Shown here: positions 26,229-33,548 of the stretch, in pieces
Numbering within the stretch: position 1 is the stretch's first letter
Layout of the letters: every line of letters begins with the position of its first letter
Source: Bacteroides sp. UBA7333
GTDB lineage: Bacteria > Bacteroidota > Bacteroidia > Bacteroidales > Bacteroidaceae
DNA: 33,548 nt
Direction of reading: 5' to 3'
Assembly (NCBI GenBank): GCA_002471195.1
Contig: DKPN01000002.1
Coordinates: forward strand, 1 to 33,548
Notes under the pieces: model-generated
Databases searched by the model: none
The model's input: only the letters and a program-made list of their open reading frames with translations
What the model was told of the DNA's origin: nothing
Position numbers and translations under genes: made by a program

Positions 26229-26492
26229 CTATTTTGATTGATTCCGATTTTTAATTAATCGTTCTCGATTCTCTTTTCTAACTTTCTCCATCGTTCGGTC
26301 TAAACTCTTACCGGTTATCCCAAAATCGTGTTGATCGCAAACTGTTTTTCCTTTTTTCACTTTATTGGTACAACCGTACAACCCACAGGTATCATAGTCG
26401 TTCCACAAATCGAGCATCGTACTGCATGAGCAAGCCGCAATAAGCATAAAAGCCATACAAACATAGGCAAAAAAACGGGTTGTATTTTTCAT
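26229..26492 (-). CDS. Small lipoprotein with Cys/His cluster, unknown function
   Basis: I do not recognise this family with certainty. The ATG at 26492 gives 87 residues that open with a lipoprotein signal (MKNTTRFFAYVCMAFMLIAACSC), in which LIAAC is a good lipobox. An ATG 23 codons upstream would hide this signal. The mature part has a short segment DTCGLYGCTNKVKKGKTVCD followed by QHD, a C-x4-C-x9-C-x2-H spacing that resembles small zinc-knuckle or treble-clef motifs. The tail is basic and helical (TMEKVRKENRERLIKNRNQ). It is 113 bp downstream of the PAP2 gene on the same strand, and shares a bidirectional terminator with the protease operon. Location is probably the outer membrane periplasmic leaflet. 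Confidence 0.7.
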   Translation of the reverse strand: MKNTTRFFAYVCMAFMLIAACSCSTMLDLWNDYDTCGLYGCTNKVKKGKTVCDQHDFGITGKSLDRTMEKVRKENRERLIKNRNQSK

Positions 26493-26605
26493 GATAAATA
26501 GATGAAGTGATGAATAAATGGAGTTTAGATAAACCTTAACAAAGCAGATGTAAACGATCAATATTTATCGCGTTAGTTGTTGATAAGTATCAGATAGATT
26601 GTTAA

Positions 26606-27241
26606 CTAATACCGAATGACTTTTGGAGTTTTCTCCCAACCAAACAACCAACGATTCAGTGCGCGGTTCACATAGATATTCATGACAGCACACCCGGCTC
26701 CGATAATAGCACCGGCAAACACGTCGGATGGATAGTGAACACCCTCATTCATACGCGAAAAGCCCACCGAACATGCCCATAAAGCAGAGGGAGCAATGAC
26801 ATACCATTTGGGATAACGAATACTTAAAGAGGTGGCCACCGAAAAAGCAGCTGCAGTATGAGATGAAGGAAATGAAGAACTTTTTTCGCGACTATAAGGA
26901 TGCACTCTATCGGGATAACGTTCGTAAGGACGCTCACGATCGATAGCCCACTTAATGCCCGAGCTGATAGCTACGGCTTCAAGCAAGCTAGTACCTACAT
27001 AAATCGCATCGGCCAATAAGGGTTTATTTTTAGCAATAACACCATAAAGCGCCATGCCTACTGGTATTCCGATTGATAAATAAGGGGTAGACTGCGACAT
27101 CGCCTTGCTATAACCACGCACAAACTTCCCATCCCAGCTATTAATGGTATGCAACGTATTGATATCCCAGTTTTGGGCAACCGACGGTGTTGCAAAAAAT
27201 AATATTGACATTATAATAACAAAAAAGTGCTTCATCGACAT
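26606..27241 (-). CDS. PAP2 family phosphatase
   Basis: A 211-residue membrane or exported protein with an N-terminal signal sequence (MSMKHFFVIIMSILFFATPSVAQ); an ATG two codons later is equally possible. The three PAP2 phosphatase motifs are complete: KWAIDRERPYER, SSSFPSSHTAAAF with the PSSH variant of PSGH, and SRMNEGVHYPSDVFAG with the nucleophilic His. Enzymes of this family dephosphorylate lipid phosphates such as undecaprenyl pyrophosphate, phosphatidic acid or lipid A phosphates at the periplasmic face. The substrate is undetermined here. A consensus promoter (27261-27293) drives it on the minus strand, back to back with the promoter of the AraC-type gene, so the regulator may control it. 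Confidence 0.9.
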   Translation of the reverse strand: MSMKHFFVIIMSILFFATPSVAQNWDINTLHTINSWDGKFVRGYSKAMSQSTPYLSIGIPVGMALYGVIAKNKPLLADAIYVGTSLLEAVAISSGIKWAIDRERPYERYPDRVHPYSREKSSSFPSSHTAAAFSVATSLSIRYPKWYVIAPSALWACSVGFSRMNEGVHYPSDVFAGAIIGAGCAVMNIYVNRALNRWLFGWEKTPKVIRY

Positions 27242-27260
27242 TTTCTTTAGGTAATGAGAA

Positions 27261-27293
27261 CAAAGATATGCTAAAAGTTATAGTTTATACAAA
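27261..27293 (-). promoter_or_regulatory. Consensus promoter of the PAP2 gene
   Basis: On the minus strand TTTG (27293-27290) and TATCTTTG (27268-27261) are separated by 21 bp, matching the Bacteroidetes TTTG/TAnnTTTG pair. The start point would be about 10-15 bp before the ATG. Confidence 0.7.
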
Positions 27294-27300
27294 AAAAACA

Positions 27301-27308
27301 TATCTTTG
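27301..27308 (+). promoter_or_regulatory. Putative -7 box of the AraC-type regulator gene
   Basis: TATCTTTG fits the -7 consensus, 34 bp before the ATG at 27343. No TTTG is found at the normal -33 distance. It lies 8 bp from the divergent PAP2 -33 element, so the two promoters share a control region. Confidence 0.55.
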
Positions 27309-27342
27309 TATTACTACAAACCTATTACTTTTAGTATAGTTT

Positions 27343-28227
27343 ATGTTTATAGAACAAGCTTGTAAGATATTCTCGGATTGTGCTCAGTGTCCGAAAACGT
27401 CCGAAGGAGTCTTTATGTTAAAGAAGCACGATAGAGGCCACCATTACCCGGCCGATAAATGCACGCAAAATTGTATGATCTTTTTATTGCGTGGTGAGCT
27501 TCTTATCAACAGTCAAGAGTATCCCGGAACCACTTTTCGTGAAGGCCATGTTATACTACAAGCCATCGGCTCGAAAATCGAAATTCTGGCACTCACCAAT
27601 GTCGAATATATTGAATTTTGGTTCAACGAACTCCCTATTATATGCGAACAAAGATATAAAAACATTATCTCGCAATCCGAAGAGCCTAATCTTTACAACC
27701 CACTGAAAATCAACGATCCTCTCAACAGCGTTCTCCATATTTTAAAAGAATACTTACGTGCCAAAATAACCTGTGGAGTGTATCTTGAGATGAAAGCCAA
27801 AGAGTTGGTCTTCGCCTTAATGACATTCTACTCTGACCATCAATTAAGTGAGTTTTTCTATCCCATCAGTACCTACACAGAAGGATTCCACTTCTTTGTA
27901 ATGAACAATTATGAAAAAGTAAAGAATGTAGAAGAGTTTGCACATCTGGGAGGATATAGCACAACTACCTTTAGACGAATGTTCAAAAACATGTATGGCA
28001 TACCGGTATACGAGTGGATACTCGACAAAAAACGTGAAAGCATACTCGACGATCTTCAATATAGTAAAACACGAATTGGCGAAATAAGCAACCGTTATGG
28101 TTTCGATTCGATGTCGCACTTTGCCCATTTCTGTAAAGCATCATTTGGCGATACACCGCGCTCGTTGCGCAAACGTGCGGCAAACGGTGAGAAAATAGTC
28201 TTTGTAAAAAACCCCACCACACAATAA
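27343..28227 (+). CDS. AraC-family transcriptional regulator with cysteine-rich N-terminus
   Basis: A 294-residue soluble regulator. Residues of about 20-150 look like a cupin-type sensing domain (HDRGHHYPADK, FREGHVILQAIGSKIEIL). The C-terminal about 105 residues contain two helix-turn-helices: VEEFAHLGGYSTTTFRRMFK, followed by GIPVYEWILDKKRE, then IGEISNRYGFDSMSHFAHFC with GDTPRSLRKR. Cysteines at positions 7, 13, 16, 40 and 44 cluster at the N-terminus (ACKIFSDCAQC, DKCTQNC), which may bind metal or report redox state (inference). It is cytoplasmic. Transcription is divergent from the PAP2 gene across 101 bp with facing promoters, so autoregulation and control of PAP2 are plausible. The next operon (sdhCAB) is 297 bp downstream. 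Confidence 0.88.
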   Translation: MFIEQACKIFSDCAQCPKTSEGVFMLKKHDRGHHYPADKCTQNCMIFLLRGELLINSQEYPGTTFREGHVILQAIGSKIEILALTNVEYIEFWFNELPIICEQRYKNIISQSEEPNLYNPLKINDPLNSVLHILKEYLRAKITCGVYLEMKAKELVFALMTFYSDHQLSEFFYPISTYTEGFHFFVMNNYEKVKNVEEFAHLGGYSTTTFRRMFKNMYGIPVYEWILDKKRESILDDLQYSKTRIGEISNRYGFDSMSHFAHFCKASFGDTPRSLRKRAANGEKIVFVKNPTTQ

Positions 28228-28287
28228 CCACCCCCTTTTTCACATTCCATTAATTACACCTATCGATTTATCAGTTAATTTATTGTG

Positions 28288-28384
28288 CTGCAACCAACCC
28301 GGCAAATCAGAGCAACAGCTATGCTGAAGGCTATTTCATGCGATGAGATAGAGCTTCAAGCCACAACCCAATGAAGGATTGCAG
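28288..28384. other. Candidate structured RNA or operator region upstream of sdhCAB
   Basis: An outer stem joins CTGCAACC (28288-28295) to GGATTGCAG (28376-28384) with one bulged A. Inside, 28326-28357 folds into an extended hairpin: GAAG with CTTC, and CTATTTCAT (28331-28339) with ATGAGATAG around loop GCG. A smaller bulged hairpin may form at 28308-28325. The layout resembles a three-way junction. It lies before the sdh promoter, so it would be a separate RNA or the 3' end of the AraC-type mRNA. Confidence 0.4.
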
Positions 28385-28422
28385 ATATAAGCCAAATGAT
28401 TAAGGAATAAATTCTTTAATTC

Positions 28423-28454
28423 TTTGGTTAATCGACCTAATTCAACTACTTTTG
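28423..28454 (+). promoter_or_regulatory. Consensus promoter of sdhCAB
   Basis: TTTG (28423-28426) and TACTTTTG (28447-28454) are separated by 20 bp, a complete match to the Bacteroidetes promoter consensus. It predicts a leader of about 65 nt before the ATG at 28525. Confidence 0.8.
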
Positions 28455-28524
28455 CATGGAATTTGTCTTTACATTACGAGATTATATAACACTAATAATT
28501 AAATAACTTAAAAATCAAACTTTT

Positions 28525-29214
28525 ATGTGGTTAAGTAATTCATCTGTAGGAAGGAAAGTTGTGATGAGCGTTACCGGTCTTGCACTTATCCTTTTTCTAA
28601 CATTTCACATGGCGATGAATCTTGTTGCGCTTTTCTCTGAGGAAGGTTATAACTTGATTTGTGAGTTCCTTGGCGCCAATTGGTATGCCCTTGTGGCTAC
28701 TTTAGGACTTGCGTTCCTTTTTGTTGTTCATATCATTTATGCATTCTGGTTGTCAATGATGAACCGTCGTGCACGTGGTACAGAACGTTATGCGGTAGTT
28801 AGCACTCCTAAAATGGTAGAGTGGTCTTCTCAAAACATGTTAGCTCTTGGTATCATTGTAGTAGCAGGTTTAGGACTTCACTTGGTTAACTTTTGGGCTA
28901 AAATGCAGTTACCCGAAATTCTTCACAATGCAGGGGCTCATGTCGATGTAACTTACGCAGCTAATGGCGTGTATCACATCCGTGAAACATTCTCTAATCC
29001 TGTATTCGTAGCACTTTACTTGATTTGGTTGGCAGCTTTGCTTTTCCACCTTACACACGGTTTTTGGAGTTCAATGCAATCATTGGGTTGGAACAACAAA
29101 CTATGGATCAACCGTTGGAAATGTATTTCTAACATCTACTCATGGGTAATTGTACTTGGCTTTGCGGCAGTAGTAATCGTATTCTTCTTACGCTCATTAT
29201 GCCCAGCTTGCTAA
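28525..29214 (+). CDS. sdhC: Succinate dehydrogenase/fumarate reductase cytochrome b subunit
   Basis: A 229-residue inner-membrane protein with five hydrophobic segments, as in B-type (di-haem) succinate:quinone oxidoreductases. Candidate haem-ligating histidines lie in these helices: His28 (LTFHMAMN), His69 (FVVHIIYAFW), His119 (GLHLVNFW) and His175/His178 (LLFHLTHGFW). It anchors the flavoprotein and iron-sulfur subunits and passes electrons between menaquinone and the complex. In anaerobic Bacteroidales this complex mainly reduces fumarate to succinate. It is the first gene of sdhCAB, 36 bp before sdhA, and is preceded by a full consensus promoter. There is no separate sdhD, as expected for the single-anchor type. 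Codon choice (CGT, GGT, GCT) is more biased than in neighbouring genes, which suggests high expression. Confidence 0.93.
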   Translation: MWLSNSSVGRKVVMSVTGLALILFLTFHMAMNLVALFSEEGYNLICEFLGANWYALVATLGLAFLFVVHIIYAFWLSMMNRRARGTERYAVVSTPKMVEWSSQNMLALGIIVVAGLGLHLVNFWAKMQLPEILHNAGAHVDVTYAANGVYHIRETFSNPVFVALYLIWLAALLFHLTHGFWSSMQSLGWNNKLWINRWKCISNIYSWVIVLGFAAVVIVFFLRSLCPAC

Positions 29215-29250
29215 CACCTGAATTCTAAACAGATAAAAAGTAAAATCATT

Positions 29251-31194
29251 ATGACTCAGATAGATTCAAAAATTCCAGAAGGCGCACTAGCCGAAAAATG
29301 GACCAACTATAAGAATCACCAAAAATTGGTGAACCCTGCCAACAAACGTCGCTTAGATGTAATCGTAGTAGGAACCGGACTTGCCGGAGCTTCTGCTGCT
29401 GCATCGTTGGGCGAAATGGGATTCAGAGTATTGAATTTCTGCATCCAAGACTCTCCACGTCGTGCACACTCTATTGCAGCACAAGGTGGTATCAACGCAG
29501 CAAAAAATTATCAAAACGATGGTGACTCTGTGTACCGTCTTTTTTACGATACAATTAAAGGTGGTGACTACCGCGCTCGCGAAGCTAACGTTTATCGTTT
29601 GGCCGAAGTATCGAACGCTATCATCGACCAATGTGTAGCACAAGGTGTACCTTTTGCTCGCGATTACGGTGGCACACTTGACAACCGTTCTTTCGGTGGT
29701 GCTCAAGTATCACGTACGTTTTACGCTCGCGGTCAAACCGGACAACAATTGCTTTTGGGTGCTTACTCAGCATTGAGCCGTCAAGTTCAATTGGGAACAG
29801 TGAAATTGTTCACTCGTTACGAAATGCTCGACTTGGTAATTATCGACGGTCGTGCTCGTGGTATCATTGCTCGCAACTTAGTAACAGGTAAACTTGAACG
29901 TTTCTCAGCTCACGCTGTAGTAATCGGTACAGGTGGATATGGTAATGCTTACTTCTTGTCGACAAACGCAATGGGCTCTAACGGTTCGGCAGCTATCCAA
30001 TGTTACCGTCGTGGTGCTTACTTTGCTAACCCATGTTTCGCTCAAATTCACCCAACTTGTGTACCTGTACACGGCGACCAACAATCAAAACTTACTTTGA
30101 TGTCGGAATCGCTTCGTAATGATGGTCGTATTTGGGTACCAAAGAAAATAGAAGATGCACAAGCACTTCAAAACGGTACTAAAAAACCAACCGATATTCC
30201 TGATGAAGATCGCGACTTCTACTTAGAGCGTCGTTATCCTGCATTTGGTAACCTTGTTCCTCGTGACGTAGCATCGCGTGCTGCTAAAGAACGTTGTGAT
30301 GCAGGTTTCGGTGTAAACAATACAGGTTTGGCAGTATTCCTTGACTTTAAATATGCTATTCAACGCCTTGGCGAAGATGTGGTACGTGCTCGTTATGGTA
30401 ACCTTTTCGATATGTACGAAGAGATCACAGACGAAGACCCATATCACGTTCCAATGATGATCTATCCTGCAATTCACTACACAATGGGTGGTATCTGGGT
30501 AGATTATGAATTGATGACATCAATCCCTGGTTTGTTCGCTATCGGTGAAGCTAACTTCTCGGATCATGGAGCTAACCGTTTGGGTGCATCTGCATTGATG
30601 CAAGGTTTGGCCGATGGTTATTTCGTATTGCCATACACCATCCAAAACTACTTGTCAGATCAAATTCAAGTTCCACGCTTCTCGACAGACCTACCTGAGT
30701 TTGCTAAAACAGAAGCTGAAGTACAAGCTAAAATTGATAAAATTAAAGCTGTAAACGGAAAATCATCTGTTGACTCTATCCACAAAAAATTGGGTCACGT
30801 AATGTGGGATTTCGTAGGTATGGCGCGTAGCTCTGAATCATTGAAAAAAGCGCTTGAAGACATCAAAGCGGTTGAAAAAGATTTCTGGACAAACGTTCGT
30901 ATCCCAGGCGATGTAAACGATTTGAATATCGAACTTGAAAAAGCACTTCGCTTGATTGACTTCATCGAAGTTGGCAAATTGATGGCTTTAGATGCACTTG
31001 ACCGTAACGAGTCATGCGGTGGACACTTCCGTATCGAGTACCAAACTCCAGAAGGTGAAGCACTACGTGATGATGCTAACTACTCTTATGTTTCTTGCTG
31101 GAAATATACAGGCGAAGACAATACACCTGAATTATTGAAAGAAGATTTGAACTATCAGTTCGTGAAAGTACAAACTCGTAACTACAAGGCATAA
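29251..31194 (+). CDS. sdhA: Succinate dehydrogenase/fumarate reductase flavoprotein subunit
   Basis: A 647-residue FAD enzyme. The dinucleotide-binding motif VVGTGLAGASAA is at about 40-50. His73 in RRAHSIAAQGGINA is the residue expected to carry covalent FAD. The active-site region includes HYTMGGIWVDYE, GEANFSDHGANRLGASALMQ and downstream LMALDALDRNESCGGHFR. It catalyses succinate/fumarate interconversion on the cytoplasmic face of the inner membrane. It is cotranscribed with sdhC (36 bp upstream) and sdhB (32 bp downstream). Length is typical for the B-type long flavoproteins. Confidence 0.96.
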   Translation: MTQIDSKIPEGALAEKWTNYKNHQKLVNPANKRRLDVIVVGTGLAGASAAASLGEMGFRVLNFCIQDSPRRAHSIAAQGGINAAKNYQNDGDSVYRLFYDTIKGGDYRAREANVYRLAEVSNAIIDQCVAQGVPFARDYGGTLDNRSFGGAQVSRTFYARGQTGQQLLLGAYSALSRQVQLGTVKLFTRYEMLDLVIIDGRARGIIARNLVTGKLERFSAHAVVIGTGGYGNAYFLSTNAMGSNGSAAIQCYRRGAYFANPCFAQIHPTCVPVHGDQQSKLTLMSESLRNDGRIWVPKKIEDAQALQNGTKKPTDIPDEDRDFYLERRYPAFGNLVPRDVASRAAKERCDAGFGVNNTGLAVFLDFKYAIQRLGEDVVRARYGNLFDMYEEITDEDPYHVPMMIYPAIHYTMGGIWVDYELMTSIPGLFAIGEANFSDHGANRLGASALMQGLADGYFVLPYTIQNYLSDQIQVPRFSTDLPEFAKTEAEVQAKIDKIKAVNGKSSVDSIHKKLGHVMWDFVGMARSSESLKKALEDIKAVEKDFWTNVRIPGDVNDLNIELEKALRLIDFIEVGKLMALDALDRNESCGGHFRIEYQTPEGEALRDDANYSYVSCWKYTGEDNTPELLKEDLNYQFVKVQTRNYKA

Positions 31195-31226
31195 GCTCGT
31201 CGAATCAATTTAAAGGAAAAACTAAA

Positions 31227-31982
31227 ATGGATAAAAATATATCATTCACGCTTAAGGTATGGCGTCAGAAAGGTCCTAAAGCAAAAGGCGGATTCGAAAC
31301 ATACCCTATGAAAGATATCCCAACCGACACTTCTTTCCTTGAAATGTTGGATATCTTGAACGAACAAATTATCAACGACGGTGGCGAACCAATCGTATTC
31401 GATCACGACTGTCGTGAAGGTATCTGTGGTATGTGCTCTTTGTACATCAACGGTCGTCCTCACGGACCTGCTACGGGTGCTACTACTTGTCAAATCTATA
31501 TGCGCCGTTTCAACGATGGCGACACCATTACTGTAGAACCATGGCGTTCGGCTGGTTTCCCAATCATCCGCGACTTAATGGTTGACCGTGGTGCATATGA
31601 TAAGATCATGCAAGCAGGTGGATATGTAAGTATCAACACAGGTGCTCCTCAAGATGCAAACTCAATCTTAATCCCTAACCCGATTGCTGAAGAAGCTATG
31701 GATGCAGCGGCTTGTGTAGGTTGTGGTGCTTGTGTAGCAGCTTGTAAGAATGGTTCGGCAATGTTGTTCGTATCGGCGAAAGTAAGCCAATTGAACCTAC
31801 TACCTCAAGGTAAAGTAGAGGCTCACCGCCGCGCGAAAGCTATGTTGTCGAAAATGGACGAACTTGGTTTTGGTAACTGTACCAACACACGTGCGTGCGA
31901 AGCAGAATGTCCTAAAAATATCTCTATCAGCAACATCGCTCGTTTGAATCGCGACTTTATCATCGCAAAACTGAAAGACTAA
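31227..31982 (+). CDS. sdhB: Succinate dehydrogenase/fumarate reductase iron-sulfur subunit
   Basis: A 251-residue protein with the full set of cluster ligands. The [2Fe-2S] site is Cys62, Cys67, Cys70 and Cys88 (DCREGICGMC plus TTC). The two remaining clusters use Cys163, Cys166, Cys169, Cys173 (ACVGCGACVAAC) and Cys218, Cys224, Cys228 (NCTNTRACEAEC). It relays electrons between the flavoprotein and the cytochrome b subunit. It ends the sdhCAB operon and is followed after 26 bp by an intrinsic terminator. The spacing and motif set match the Bacteroidetes B-type enzyme. Confidence 0.96.
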   Translation: MDKNISFTLKVWRQKGPKAKGGFETYPMKDIPTDTSFLEMLDILNEQIINDGGEPIVFDHDCREGICGMCSLYINGRPHGPATGATTCQIYMRRFNDGDTITVEPWRSAGFPIIRDLMVDRGAYDKIMQAGGYVSINTGAPQDANSILIPNPIAEEAMDAAACVGCGACVAACKNGSAMLFVSAKVSQLNLLPQGKVEAHRRAKAMLSKMDELGFGNCTNTRACEAECPKNISISNIARLNRDFIIAKLKD

Positions 31983-32008
31983 GCTTTTTGGCTTTTGATT
32001 AATAGCAG

Positions 32009-32045
32009 AAATCCCTCTGAGCTACGGCACAGAGGGATTTTTTTT
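32009..32045 (+). terminator. Intrinsic terminator of sdhCAB
   Basis: AAATCCCTCTG (32009-32019) pairs with CAGAGGGATTT (32030-32040), 11 bp with a 10-nt loop, followed by a run of eight T. The opposite strand has only a short T stretch, so it mainly serves sdhCAB. Confidence 0.92.
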
Positions 32046-32050
32046 ACGTA

Positions 32051-33548
32051 TCAGACTATACTTTGTAAGTATTCTATGGTCGAAGTTTCGCCATCCAATC
32101 CCATATGTTTGCGCAATCGATAACGTGCCATATTCACAGCTTTTAAATTCGATCCGGTAATCAAACATATATCTTTTGTCGACATTCCCAAACGCAAATA
32201 AGAGGCTAGTTTCTTATCCGTTTTACTCATGCCCGGATGCAATTCCTCTAAACGGTTTAAAAACTCATCACTATATTGATCAATCTGTTTGGCTATCATT
32301 ACTTGATTATCATCCGATTTGAGATATTTATTAATCATAACAATTATCTTTTTCAACTCTTTCACCATTCCCTCTCTATCGCTTTGATAAGTGGCTTTGA
32401 TTTGCTGTTTTATTTTATCAAACAGATCGGTTCTACTCTTTATATATTCCGAAAAGGTGGTTAAATCGCGGACGCTGGTATCAAGTTGCGACTCCATTTC
32501 ATTTTTTTCCATTTGTTCTTGCTCCAACTTTACAGCCAAAAGCTGCGATTCACTTTCTTGAAGCTCTAGTTTTGTACGATAGATCTCACTTATCTGTTTC
32601 AATTTTTGCCTTTTATATAGGGCATATAGCGCTATAACAAGCAAAATCAATCCGAAAACAAAATAGAATAGAGTATTGTATAACACTTTTGTCTTATTCT
32701 GCTCATTGAGCATCCTTATTTGATTTCTCTTTTTTTCTAACGTACTCTTTGCAATCATACGTTCAATGTTTCGAATGTTTGCTTCCGATTGTATATTCTT
32801 TTCAATCTTTCCGCCCTCAACAGAGTAATAATAGGCTTTATCATAAACTCCTAAACTATCATACATCCACGATTTATATTTATAGTTATCACTTACAATC
32901 TCTTTAGCATCGGTGGCAATAGCATATGTATATGCCGTATCAAAAGCTTGTAATGCCATATTATATTGCTTATTGTAAAAATATTGTAAACCCAAGTTAT
33001 TATAATTTTCAGCCAAACTCCAGATTCGATTATATCTACGATTGGTTGCAATAGCCTCTTTTAAATGAGAGATTTTTTCGGGAGGATTTTCATTATACAT
33101 CGACATATTATTCAAAACAACAGCAATACTTTTTTCTAATTCATGCTTTCGATATATATCGAGAGCTAAGTGAAAAACAGAGTCAGCCTTACTATTGTGA
33201 TCTTCATTAACATGTATTAATCCTAATATATTGTAACAGTTTGCTATTCCAATTTCATTGTCCAATAGTTCATAGTTATCGAAAGCATCATGGATGTGTT
33301 CTTTAGCCTTTACCCTATCATACAAACAATTATATAATGCAGCCAATCGATGATGAAGTATCGCTTTATATTTCGCATCATCGATTCTACAGAAATCGAG
33401 ACATTCGCTTAAATATAATACTCCCAAATCGAAATCGCCTTGAAGATCATAAGAATTACCAATCAAAACATAAGTTTGCATCACGATTTCATAATTATCA
33501 GGAAGATTTCTATCAATCGAATCTAATAACATAATACAAACTTCCTCT
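32051..33548 (-). CDS. TPR-transmembrane-HTH transcriptional regulator (5' end beyond window)
   Basis: The frame stays open to the right edge. An ATG at 33532 lies inside TPR-like sequence and five more codons upstream are open, so the true start, probably with a signal peptide, is outside. From that ATG 493 residues remain. Tetratricopeptide-like helices run over about 1-250 (ANCYNILGLIHVNEDH, AENYNNLGLQYFYNKQYNMA). A membrane segment is at about 284-306 (LYNTLFYFVFGLILLVIALY), followed by a long coiled coil (KLELQESESQLLAVKLEQEQ) and a C-terminal LuxR-like helix-turn-helix at about 435-480 (KLASYLRLGMSTKDICLI, NLKAVNMARYRLRKHMGL). This is a periplasmic-sensing, membrane-anchored regulator typical of Bacteroidetes. 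It is convergent with sdhCAB. Targets are unknown. Confidence 0.85.
   Translation of the reverse strand, partial: EEVCIMLLDSIDRNLPDNYEIVMQTYVLIGNSYDLQGDFDLGVLYLSECLDFCRIDDAKYKAILHHRLAALYNCLYDRVKAKEHIHDAFDNYELLDNEIGIANCYNILGLIHVNEDHNSKADSVFHLALDIYRKHELEKSIAVVLNNMSMYNENPPEKISHLKEAIATNRRYNRIWSLAENYNNLGLQYFYNKQYNMALQAFDTAYTYAIATDAKEIVSDNYKYKSWMYDSLGVYDKAYYYSVEGGKIEKNIQSEANIRNIERMIAKSTLEKKRNQIRMLNEQNKTKVLYNTLFYFVFGLILLVIALYALYKRQKLKQISEIYRTKLELQESESQLLAVKLEQEQMEKNEMESQLDTSVRDLTTFSEYIKSRTDLFDKIKQQIKATYQSDREGMVKELKKIIVMINKYLKSDDNQVMIAKQIDQYSDEFLNRLEELHPGMSKTDKKLASYLRLGMSTKDICLITGSNLKAVNMARYRLRKHMGLDGETSTIEYLQSIV

Noticed and set aside
26493..26561. Upstream 23-codon extension of the small lipoprotein
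   Set aside because: It would place the clear lipoprotein signal and lipobox in the interior of the protein.
1..33548. CRISPR arrays, insertion sequences, prophage genes, tRNA or rRNA genes
   Set aside because: No regularly spaced direct repeats, transposase or integrase motifs, tRNA-like folds or rRNA segments were recognised on either strand.

Overview
The window looks like chromosomal DNA of a gut-type Bacteroidales (Bacteroidetes). This rests on an AT-rich background, TAnnTTTG-type -7 promoter boxes with few Shine-Dalgarno sites, a hybrid two-component sensor with a propeller domain beside glycoside hydrolases, a carboxypeptidase-like-domain TonB receptor, a B-type succinate dehydrogenase/fumarate reductase, and a TPR-membrane-HTH regulator. 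I cannot name the genus. No tRNA, rRNA, CRISPR array, insertion sequence or phage gene was seen.

Region 1 (1-9059, minus strand) is the visible part of a glycan-utilisation locus. Reading right to left it holds a GH29 alpha-L-fucosidase, a GH2 beta-galactosidase-like enzyme, a NanM-like cyclically permuted mutarotase, a DUF4091 glycoside-hydrolase-like protein and the N-terminal half of a hybrid two-component regulator that runs off the left edge. The enzyme set fits removal of fucose, galactose and sialic acid from host-type glycans. No SusC/SusD pair lies in the window. Region 2 (9060-12256) has a 609 bp gap, a tandem SGNH hydrolase whose second domain has lost its catalytic residues, and a THUMP-like methyltransferase. 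Region 3 (12329-16240) is a promoter, a TonB-dependent receptor and a purple-acid-phosphatase-like metallophosphoesterase, closed by a terminator; this may be a phosphorylated-ligand uptake pair.

Region 4 (16243-20938) holds a large MscS-type channel, a structured intergenic region, a Ca2+/Na+ antiporter, a long gap with an isolated terminator hairpin, and a membrane-embedded AraC-type regulator. Region 5 (20983-26195) is a tight housekeeping operon: GNAT-like protein, topoisomerase IV subunit B, CoaD and an S41 C-terminal processing protease, ended by a strong bidirectional terminator. Region 6 (26229-28227) has a small cysteine-containing lipoprotein and a PAP2 phosphatase on the minus strand, with a soluble AraC-type regulator transcribed divergently from PAP2. 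Region 7 (28288-32045) is a candidate structured RNA, a consensus promoter, sdhCAB and a terminator. Convergent to it is a TPR-transmembrane-HTH regulator cut by the right edge.

The oddest signals are a perfect 23-bp inverted repeat at the extreme left edge inside the sensor gene, two intergenic foldable elements sharing a CCGG-YAAATCAG...AGCAACA motif, a palindrome that overlaps both promoter and start codon of the GNAT gene, and an isolated terminator with no obvious gene. None amounts to proof of a new system; the candidates are listed with the tests that would decide them.
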